64,000 nt of DNA from Acorus gramineus (Eukaryota > Streptophyta > Magnoliopsida > Acorales > Acoraceae). Location: positions 1,302,001 through 1,366,000 of the forward strand of contig JAUJYN010000020.1 of the NCBI GenBank assembly GCA_030737835.1. The letters are read 5' to 3'. The notes under the pieces were generated by a model. That model was not told where the DNA came from. It did not search any database and saw only the letters and a list, made by a program, of their open reading frames with translations. The translations under genes were made by a program, and so were the position numbers. Below are positions 56,081 through 64,000 of the stretch, in pieces (position 1 is the stretch's first letter; each line of letters opens with the position of its first letter).

Positions 56081-56083
<3 letters not shown>

Positions 56084-56114
<31 letters not shown>
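56084..56114. repeat. AT dinucleotide repeat at the LTR edge
   Basis: (AT)n runs directly from the last base of the LTR. Insertion into an AT repeat would make the 5-bp duplication unreadable. Confidence 0.8.
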
Positions 56115-56116
<2 letters not shown>

Positions 56117-57400
56117 ATTATAACACAAGCATGGTTTGCTATACCAACCTCTACCAAAATGATCTTGTACATATCCATAACATCAAAATATATATCGATC
56201 AGAAGCTGGACGTGGCGCCAAAAGAAGACCAAAGCCAACACTCAGTAACCTCCACCTATACTCTGAAACAATACGAAGAAAGAGAATGGAATGAGCGAAA
56301 CATTCTCAATAAGTAACCCAGACATTACGAGCATAAGGTAACCCGAAATGATATCAAAGTAGAACAAAATCAAGCTCAGTAATCTCAATAAACACTAGGC
56401 CGAAGCATGAATAGCAAATGAAATCACTATATGATCATCAACAGAGACCAATAACATTGTTGATATATAATCACCAATAAAACAAGAATACATAGCTCAG
56501 AATAACACATCATAACCAATAATTCCAACAAATATCATAAGGTGCATCACCCATGGACTGAGAGCAGATACTCGAAAATCACACCTCGTACTGAAATCAC
56601 ACCATCTACATAATGCCAATAATATCCATAATACTCGTTGTGGCCCTCGAAATATCCACAAGGCTAGGAATGATGAGGAATCGCAACTTTGCCCCCCCCC
56701 CCCCCCGAACGTCTAGAGCACAGGGGCATAGGGATAACCAGTTAGACCCCCATCTTGGCCCCCATTGTCTGAGATGTCCACAATATATATATCTCATGTT
56801 TTGGCCCTCCGCATGTCCATTGTGGAAACGATACCTGGCCATCCGAACATCTTGGGATGGTAGGGTTTATCTCCGAGCCCCTTACAAAACCTGGGAAAAC
56901 ACAATAAGTGCATCGAAATATTCATGAAAATATTTAAAAAATATCTAAAAACATTAAAATGATGAGTGATATATCAGAAACGTCAGTAACAATCAATATT
57001 ATAACTTAATTTAAACATACGCAATTTATGTTTTGACCTAAGGGATATATATAAAGAGATTTTAACTGATCCCGAGGATAAATATGAATATTCAACCACT
57101 CATTGATCTTATTAACCCAAAAAAAAAAACCATTCATTGATCTTTGGTGTTTTTCATTCACTGACTTACAAGAAACAACATATTACATTGACTCGTTTAT
57201 TTATTGTCACAGAACTATATCAATACAAACATTATTTTGAGACTAACTGTTATGCATGCTAATTTTTTATTTTATTTCAGTTGTATAATGATTTTCATTT
57301 AGAACGTCTGGAACAAACAAAACCTCTTTTAGCCTATGGTTGACACCCCATCATACACATGGAAAATATTACCCTCGGTCCTTTTCATATTCCAAAATGC
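56115..57400. other. Unclassified AT-rich sequence
   Basis: No gene was recognised. A poly-C run (about 56692-56706) and motifs such as GAATGAGCGAAACATTCTC and CAATAAGTAACCC loosely recall the CTCAGTGA signals of gypsy LTRs on the minus strand, so an old LTR from another family is possible but unproven. Confidence 0.3.
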
Positions 57401-57409
57401 AAATCACAT

Positions 57410-57602
57410 ATGTTTTCATTTTCTAAAAATGGTAAACATAACTTCATGATGAGGTATACGCTTTGATGAAAAGTGTATCGTTTAATTTCGAAGTATATAC
57501 GCTTTTAGTAAGTGTAATGAAGTATATTTATCATCTAAGGATGTATATACTTCACCGGATTACTAATGATGTATATAAGACTATATTTGGACTGTTAAAA
57601 GG
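57410..57602 (+). repeat. Diverged direct repeat, left copy
   Basis: It shares a series of words with 58335-58540: GTAAACAT, GAGGTATACGCTTTGAT or GAGATATATGCTTTGAT, TTTTAGTAAGTGTAA, GTATATAC and TTGGACTG. The right copy has a short extra segment in the middle. The hAT-like element lies between the two copies. Confidence 0.6.
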
Positions 57603-57610
57603 ATATTGTG

Positions 57611-58190
57611 CAAGGCTGGCCCTGAGAATTAAATTTTAAAGTGGGGGCCCCATACATTATTACAAAAAAAAAATCTATATTGTTTTAATTTTTTACATTA
57701 CAAATATTACAAAATAGATACACAATATTATACAATCATTTAAATTAAAACATTCAAAATTATCATATGCACTTAATAAAAGCAAAAAAATTAAAATTTT
57801 AATGGAATGAGAAAATTATAAAATAAAAAAAAATTAAAACTTATAAAAGGAGTTGAACATTATATTATTCAACCACATGAGGAGAGAAAGATGGATATGG
57901 ATTTAAGAGAAATAAATTATTTTCAGAGAGAGTGACAGGGTGAAACACGTTGGAGGGAAAGAAGCTTGAAATTGAAATGTGTGGTTGAGAGATTTAAAGA
58001 AAGGAGAATTTTTAGGCTTGATTTGGAGAATATTAAAGAGATGGAGAAAGTTTGTTGATAGAGATTATATAAAGTAACCTAGCTACTGTCCATTTTATTT
58101 AAGTCCACTAAATAGATGATTCTTGGGGGCCCTTGTTAGATGGGGACCTTAGGCAATTGTCTTGGTTGCCTTACCTTAGGGTCAACTCTA
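57611..58190. mobile_element. hAT-like element, second copy
   Basis: It begins CAAGGCTGGCCCTGAGAA and ends CTTAGGGTCAACTCTA, diverged versions of hAT ends. The interior aligns with 24200-24815 (for example ATATGCACTTAATAAAA, AACATTATATTATTCAACCA, AGGCAATTGTCTTGG). The flanking 8-mers do not match well. It is older than the first copy. Confidence 0.65.
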
Positions 58191-58334
58191 ACTGTCTGTA
58201 ACAACGCCCTATTTTATTTACCTGCATCCATTCTTTTGAATGCTGGCTTATTTGAATAAAGACCATGTTTATAAAAGGAAAATGTTAGACTCATTCACAT
58301 TCACCAACCAAAACTCAGACCTTACATTTTTTCA

Positions 58335-58540
58335 AATTTTTTAAAATCGTAAACATCATCTAACGAGATATATGCTTTGATAAAAAGTGCATATCGTTCC
58401 ATTTCGGGTTGAATGGACCCATTTTTAGTAAGTGTAAGAAAATATTTGATATAGTATATACAACATCTAACGAGGTATATACTTAACTGGATTTGTAACG
58501 TGGTATATAGGACTGCATTTTGGACTGAAAAAAAAATTGA
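58335..58540 (+). repeat. Diverged direct repeat, right copy
   Basis: This is the partner of 57410-57602 at roughly 70% similarity by eye, with about 20 bp inserted around the TTCGGGTTGAATGGACCC stretch. Confidence 0.55.
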
Positions 58541-58702
58541 GTGTAATAGCATTTTAAAAGACTTCATTTGGTGGCCATGATGTTGGAAGAACTCAAAGAC
58601 ACTATCCCCTTACTTCAAAGCCCATATACACGTTTTCAGTATATGGCTGAACCTAGGCATAGACGACCAAGGCGATATTTTAGGGCTACCAAATACAGAG
58701 TG

Positions 58703-61692
58703 TGTTATACTTGTGTCACTTTTAACCTGCTGGTAACCGTTGGAGCGTCCTGGCAGTTTTTAAAATTTTAGGGTTTTCGATCGGAACCGCTTATTTTTGG
58801 ACTGTTAGCTATCGTCCTGAGCTAGAGGACTCCGATTGGGAATCTGACTGCATATTTGGTGTCCTGGTGCCATTTTAGACCTCCCACGAAAATTTCATCG
58901 AATTCTGGCATCGTTTGCAAAAATTTCGCAGTTCCGGGGCGTATCCGGGTTTTTAAGTCGCGCTCTACTTAAAAGGAATAAAAAAATATCTAATCACTAT
59001 TCATCATCTTCCCGACTTGCTCTCTCTCTCTCCTCTCCTCCGTTTTTCTTCCGTTTGAGCCCCCTACACCCCTCAAAATCAAAAACCTAAAGCACGGGAA
59101 GTGTAGATCGGGTCCCGATCTACGCTCCGGTGTCTTCAAATCCGAATTCCGACGATCCTAGCCTCCCCGACCTCCCCTTTTCGTCCTCTGATTTGGCCCA
59201 TTCCGAGGGACAAGCTAGATCGGGGCGTGAGAAGGCTTTTGGGAAGGGTTTCGGCGCGTGGAGATCCACCGGACGCCTCTTCCTCCCCTCGGTAAGCCTC
59301 CTTTCCCTCTTATTTCTTGTCTAGATGATTGCTAGGGGAGGGTTTTGTGTTTGGGGGGTGGTTGGTGGCAGTGGGGGTCGTCGGAGGGTGGTCGGAGGTG
59401 GTTGGAGGTGATCGGCGGCAGTGGGAGAGGTGGTTGGGGGTGCTCGGCAGGCTGGGGCCCTGTCCCGGGCAGCAGGCAGCAGCGACAGCGACCCAGGCGG
59501 CGCGCAGGCCGGGCGCGCGCGGGCATGCGCGCGTGCGTGCGCGAGTGTGCGTACGCGCGGCGTGCGCGCGAGTGCGCGCGGGTCTGGTGCGGGGAGCTGC
59601 TCGGGCGACTGTGCGCGGGGCTGTTCGTGCGGCTGTGTGCGTGGGGCTGAGGGCGAGCTGCGTGCGAGGTGCTGGGCGGCTGGTGCTGGGCGGCTGGTGC
59701 CGGGCGGGCTGGTGCGCGAGGAGCTGGTCGCGCGGGTGCCAGGCGTGCGAGCAGGGGAGGTGCGTGCGCGAGGTGGTGGCTGAGGCAGCGGAGGTGCGTG
59801 CGCGGGCGGAGGCGCGGCGGTGCACCCGGGCGGTCGGGTGGCCGTGCGGGTGGTTGCCGGCCGTGCGGGTAGTGGCCGGAGTGCTCGGGCTAGCGTGCGT
59901 GCGGGTCGTATGCACGTTTGCCCGAGTGTTGGGAGTTTAGTTGTGGGTTTATGTATTTTGTAGTATTTATGGATTTTAACTCACCATATTGATTGTCTGT
60001 CTTGCAGATCTAGACGGACGGTCGCGCGACGACCCCGATTCTGGTGAGTGGGACAATCCAACCCAGTAGAGAGGCGTTGTACGCACGCTTGTATACCGAC
60101 CTCTCCTGGGGTGCCATTGGATAAATATTACCTACAATAATATGTAATCCATGCTTGTGTGAATTATGTGTAGAATGCATGCTACCCTAGTCCTTGCATG
60201 TTAGGGACTTGCAACCTTAGGATATGCGTATGAGCCATGCACCATGTCCCCTATTTTCATGCTAGGAAACCCCGGCCTATGCATGCGTCCTACTAGTTTA
60301 TTTATTAAATTAAATGCTGGTATCTGTTAGATCGCATGCCTTAGGATAATATTATAGGGAGGAGCCTTGCGAGGTCAACGCTGAGACCCGTGTTAGGGTA
60401 CTCCGTGTTCCTTGTTTGGTTGTCGGGATGTCCTGTATCGGGACCTCGGGCTGCCCTCCCAAGGTTCTAGTCCCAATAATATTATATGTAATGATTGTAT
60501 GATTGGTATAATTATTAGCATAGTTGGTGGATGTTATAGGGGAGGGGCCTTGCAAGGACAGCGGTGAGACCCGGGTTAGGGTACTCCGTGTTCCTTGTTT
60601 GGTTGTCGGGGTATCCTATAACGGGAACTCACGCCGCCTTCCGAGTTTCTTTCCCCCAATGATATTCCAGCCTTGCTGATTTTTGTACATGTTCCGCATC
60701 TTGGTGATGCACCCGGTTGAATTCAGAGGAGTTCATGACATTTGAGTTGTAATGATATGTAGTCGGCGGATCCGAGTGGATCATATGCGTATGGATAGGC
60801 TGTTCTGTCCCCCTCGTTGGATCCGGTAGAGGCTACCCCCAGCGTTAGAAAGGCTGTCCTTCGGAGGACCCACATAAGTAGGCACCTCCTGATTTGGTTT
60901 CGGACTGTGCTGAAGTTGTGGGTGGAGACCGAGTGGCCTACGGAGTGGAGGAGAGACTACCGGTGGACTAAGGGTGACCAACAGCCTAGTCAGTCCCAAA
61001 ATCCTATGTCACCCGTGGTAGGGTGAGGGTGAGGGTGTAGTGGGTTGGCGATGAGCGACCTACTGGACTTGTGAATAGATGATTATCAGTCCCAATAGCC
61101 TATGTCACCCATTGATGGGTGAGGGTGAGGGTGTGGTGGTTCGGCGAAGTACGAACCACTGGATTATGTTGTTATGTCTTGGAGATTGGATAAATAATGG
61201 AATTGTGGTAAATATAGTCTGTGATGCATGGGTTGTGCTGTTCACTGAGCGTGTGGCTCACCCCTCGCATATGTTTTTCCCCAGTGGTCACTGAGCCTGA
61301 GCTAGAGCCAGAGCAGCAGTTGGAGCTTTCCGAGGGATTTCTTCAGTAGCGGAGCAGCGCTACGTCCGCGAGTACCAGAGGCTATCAGCATCCCTTATCT
61401 CGGCTGTATGTATTGTATTTCCGTGCTGAGCACGTGTTGTATATATTCAGTTGTTTTCATGTATATTGGCTCTCACAGGACGTATGATTGTGTATCGAGT
61501 CTGTAATATGTTTTGATTACAGACTCAGTTTTTAGCTTCCGCTACATTGTGTATATATTATGTCAGCCCTGTTTGATATGTGTTGTCATTTTATTTGGGG
61601 TTTAGAGTATATATATTTGACCTCCTGTGTAGGTTTCTGATATGATATATACACTTGCCGCGTCCCGGGGTTGGCCGCCCTGGGGCGTGACA
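58703..61692 (+). mobile_element. Solo LTR, family A (2.99 kb)
   Basis: It starts TGTTATACTTGTGTCACTTT and ends CCCTGGGGCGTGACA, flanked by GAGTG at 58698-58702 and 61693-61697. It carries a CT-rich leader (59010-59050), a donor-like CCTCGGTAAGCC (59287-59298), a CG-rich tract (59455-59930), the exon-like block (60008-60043), two CGGGATGTCCTGTA/CGGGGTATCCTATA modules (60425, 60608), two GGGTGA units (about 61020, 61120) and the acceptor-like TTTTCCCCAG near 61284. Confidence 0.93.
59455..59930. repeat. CG-rich tract in the right-hand solo LTR
   Basis: It is rich in GCGCGCG and GCGTGCGTGCG. The long Gly/Arg/Ala frames on both strands are composition effects. Confidence 0.75.
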
Positions 61693-61933
61693 GAGTGTCA
61701 CAAAATCTCAATAAAACATAATTACTTGATTTTCATTTGTTGAGATTTTTATTATACTTTATATTATTTATTTTATTTTTAAAAACTTGTTTATTTATAT
61801 TTTTTATCTTTTAAATTTGCTTGTTTATATTTTATTGTGAACTGATGTTATTTATTTTTTTATATACAAAAAAAGAATGACTTATTAGATTATGTGCTAT
61901 TTTTCATATAGTTAATTATTCATTGTTTTTTAG

Positions 61934-62242
61934 CATTTGTGGCTCCTTTCTATAGCAATCAATGCATTTTCATCATGTGTTAACTCTTACCCGTTAGAGA
62001 CTTTGTTTTGGTGAAAGTGAGTGGAGGACAGAGCTCCTTACCAGTAAGAGTTTACATGTGACAAAAATGCATTGGTTGCAACAAAGAGGAGTATGTAGCA
62101 TACTACAGATGATTCGATCCCTTTTTTAACTACCACTCCCTAGGATCAGATTGTCAGTAGTGTGCTACAGGCTCCTCCCTATTACAACCAATACATATTC
62201 GCCACGTGTAAATTCTTATTAATAAGAGACTCTGTCCCTCCC
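61934..62242. mobile_element. Foldback MITE with an extra arm
   Basis: Arms at 62020-62106 (minus) and 62155-62242 (plus) are inverted copies running from GGAGGACAGAG at the left to CTCTGTCCCTCC at the right. The centre-facing ends are GTAGCATACTAC and GTAGTGTGCTAC. A third plus-oriented arm, 61934-62015, carries GGCTCCTTTC..AATCAATGCAT..CTCTTAC. No coding sequence is present. Confidence 0.65.
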
Positions 62243-62344
62243 AAAATACATATTTTTTTTATTTTATGTTTAAACAATTTACACTTGGTACAGGGGGTAG
62301 TCGATTTAAAATTTGACGGATTTCTACCATATTATTTAATTTAT

Positions 62345-62512
62345 GAACTTTCACAAATGGAGTTTCACATATTTTCATAGACTTTTGCAGATGGACTTTC
62401 ATAAACTTTTATAGACTTTTACATAATTTTGCAGCCTTTCATAGACTTTCACATACTTGTGTAGACTTTCATATATAAACTTTCATTGACTCTCATAGAC
62501 TTTCATAAATTT
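62345..62512 (+). repeat. Degenerate minisatellite around ACTTTCATAG
   Basis: Words such as ACTTTCATA, CATAGACTTT and CTTTCACATA recur about every 10-22 bp through the block. Units are too varied to set one period by eye. Confidence 0.7.
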
Positions 62513-63640
62513 GTTTTTGAATTTTTATAATAACAAATTCAAATACAAGTTTATCCAAATATTGAACATGAGAATCATTATATGAAAATATGTCATTCCA
62601 ATATATAATGTCTATTTTATATATCCCTAAACATTATAAAAAAATATATATGCATATATATTGTGCAGAAATATAAGCATTCAATGGCAAATCAAACCAT
62701 ATAATATGAAATCATTGCACATATAATCAATTAAATAATAAATTAAATATATATCTTTCAAAATAATTATTGATCTATGCATTATTATATATATTATAAA
62801 AATGATTTATTGCAATTCAGGCAAATCCATCATATATATGAGATATATAATATTAATTTTTCATACATATGCATACTCATCAAAAAAAAAAAAAATAGAG
62901 ATAATAAATAGACAAATTATAAGAAATTAGAACAAATATGAAAAACTTGAGAGAACCAAACATCCATAAAAAAAAAACTTATTATAAAAGAAGAACAGAA
63001 AAAGAAGGGTGAATTGCCCCCTATTACCCCTAGACTAAACCCTCCACTTACATAATTACAATTACGTAATTGTAAACATTAAAAATATTTTTTTTATGAG
63101 TTCATTGAATTAAAGTTCATTTTATCAATAAATTACTCCCAACTTCCCTTTTTGTTTGCTCACTACTTCTTATGAATCATAACATTGCTTCAATTCCATT
63201 ATCATCAGTGGTTTGCAACTTAGAGTAAAAAATCCTCTGTTTTTGTATTAAAAAAAGAATATTCTCTCAAATGTGGTGCTTTGTAATCAATAAGAAAAAA
63301 AGATAAATAATTTATAAAATATCAGTTTATTATGTTTTTTATAATAAAAACTTCAATTTCATAACTTTTTTCTTTTTTTTTATGATCTCTCTCCACCTCC
63401 CCTTAGCGTTCTCTACCCGCTGCCCTCTTTTCGTCCCCTCCCTGGCCTCTCATATTCTCTCTCCTCTTTTCCTCCTCCTCCTAGGCCTCCTCTAGCCGCT
63501 ACCCTCCTCCACCTCCTGCTACCCTCGTCTTTCAACAGAATTAAGCTTCTCTATTCATGTTTTTAATATTTTTATATGATTTTTTTTATTAATTCAAGAT
63601 ATTGTTATAGTTAATGATAAATGTTTTTTTAATTTTTTTT
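62513..63640. other. AT-rich sequence, no gene seen
   Basis: Mostly A/T with short homopolymers. A C/T-rich stretch lies at 63386-63535. No supportable feature. Confidence 0.4.
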
Positions 63641-63670
63641 GTTGTTATTATTATTATTATTATTATTATC
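63641..63670. repeat. TTA trinucleotide microsatellite
   Basis: A (TTG)2(TTA)n run is followed by TCGATAATAATA. Confidence 0.85.
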
Positions 63671-63724
63671 GATAATAATAGGGATAATTATCTTTTTTAT
63701 TCCACCTAATTGTATTAAATACAT

Positions 63725-64000
63725 TGTGAGCGCCAAATTTGTAGGCTACCCAAAGCGGGCCGGGTCGTAGGTCCCATCGAATCTGACCCGGCAAAACAAT
63801 GAATATATCACCAAATCAAGTCATCATTGACTGTATCCACAAAATCCCAACTAAATATGGATATATATGTCAACATATAATTGACCAAATCCTGGGAGTA
63901 TATCTCTGGTCTCCTCATTGATGACTGGGGGTCTCTGGACCGTTTGATGGAAAGATCAATGAGAAAACCTAACACCATTAAAACTCCTCTATAAATAGGG
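63725..64000 (+). promoter_or_regulatory. Possible LTR start or promoter with TATA box
   Basis: The composition changes abruptly at TGTGAGCGCCAAATTTG (63725), a plausible LTR 5' end. CTATAAATAG at 63989-63998 is a strong TATA box about 265 bp downstream. The window ends here, so neither an LTR partner nor a gene can be confirmed. Confidence 0.35.

Larger units (their letters stand above)
47685..56083 (+). mobile_element. Ty3/gypsy chromovirus (Tekay/Del-like), nearest to autonomous in the window
   Basis: A truncated 5' LTR (47685-48463) is followed by the primer site, gag, protease, RT-RNase H, integrase-chromodomain, purine tract (53397-53409) and a full 3' LTR (53410-56083). All domains are recognisable, so an ancestor was autonomous, but at least eight in-frame stops and two frameshifts make this copy inactive. 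The 5' LTR remnant and the corresponding 779 bp of the 3' LTR differ at about 25 positions by eye (about 3%), pointing to a moderately old insertion. Confidence 0.9.
53410..56083 (+). mobile_element. 3' LTR, family A (2.67 kb)
   Basis: The start reads TATTATATATATGTCAC, so the conserved TG is TA here (G to A). The end GGGGCGTGACA is intact. It contains a CT-rich leader (about 53870-53930), a donor-like TGGGTAAGC (54172-54180), a CG-rich tract, the exon-like block, a single GGGTGAGGGTGAGGGTG run (55527 area) and the acceptor-like TTTCTCCAG ending at 55688. Confidence 0.9.

Noticed and set aside
59310-59940. 200-residue frames in the right solo LTR
   Set aside because: Arg/Gly/Ala composition artefact; both strands are open in the same interval.

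Overview
This window is plant nuclear DNA from a repeat-dense, probably heterochromatic region. No ordinary host gene could be recognised. Most of it is Ty3/gypsy chromovirus retrotransposon sequence. The markers are a primer-binding site matching initiator tRNA-Met (TGGTATCAGAGCC), a purine tract AAGGGGGGAAGAA before the 3' LTR, very long LTRs (about 2.5-3.8 kb) with TG...CA ends, 5-bp target-site duplications (TSDs), and a gag-PR-RT-RNaseH-integrase-chromodomain order. This fits the Tekay/Del lineage; the lineage name is an inference from gene order, primer site and LTR length. The species cannot be named from the sequence. || Layout. 1-5.5 kb: family-B LTRs nested in family-B LTRs. 5.6-7.3 kb: an old LTR remnant and AT-rich DNA. 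7.3-24.1 kb: a three-level nest. A CACTA-like DNA transposon (subterminal repeats on both sides, 3' end near 24116) carries a minus-strand chromovirus (7487-24040, TSD CCCTC). That element's 3' LTR carries a non-coding element with two 2.48-kb LTRs (9398-15879, TSD CGGCA). 24.2-24.8 kb: a hAT-like non-autonomous element. 25.3-28.4 kb: a solo family-A LTR (TSD CCCCT). 28.4-32.4 kb: a 75-bp tandem repeat and two decayed genes resembling the 'putative gypsy-type transposon' (PF04195-like) proteins. 32.7-33.6 kb: an element with terminal inverted repeats of about 100 bp. 34.0-40.7 kb: a minus-strand deletion-derivative chromovirus inserted into a plus-strand relative, of which only an integrase remnant and a 3.8-kb LTR survive (40.7-45.4 kb). 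45.7-47.7 kb: a truncated minus-strand LTR. 47.7-56.1 kb: the most complete chromovirus, plus strand, with all protein domains present but broken by stops and frameshifts. 56.1-58.7 kb: AT-rich DNA with a second hAT-like copy between diverged direct repeats. 58.7-61.7 kb: a solo family-A LTR (TSD GAGTG). 61.7-64 kb: AT-rich DNA with a foldback MITE, a minisatellite and, at the very end, a possible LTR or promoter start with a TATA box. || How the parts relate. The non-coding and deleted elements keep the primer-binding site and purine tract, so they could have been copied by proteins of an autonomous relative such as the 48-53 kb element. The main unexplained signal is in the LTRs. The complete or nearly complete LTRs of families A, B and C share an ordered set of intron-like signals: a GT donor downstream of a CT-rich leader, a CG-rich alternating purine/pyrimidine tract, a 36-37-nt exon-like block bounded by TTGCAG and GTGAGTGG, (GGGTGA)n subrepeats with a hairpin, and a pyrimidine tract plus CAG after a conserved CACTGAGC..TG motif. 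The unrelated non-coding element shares part of this set. This suggests a spliced long leader within the LTR, which is a hypothesis.
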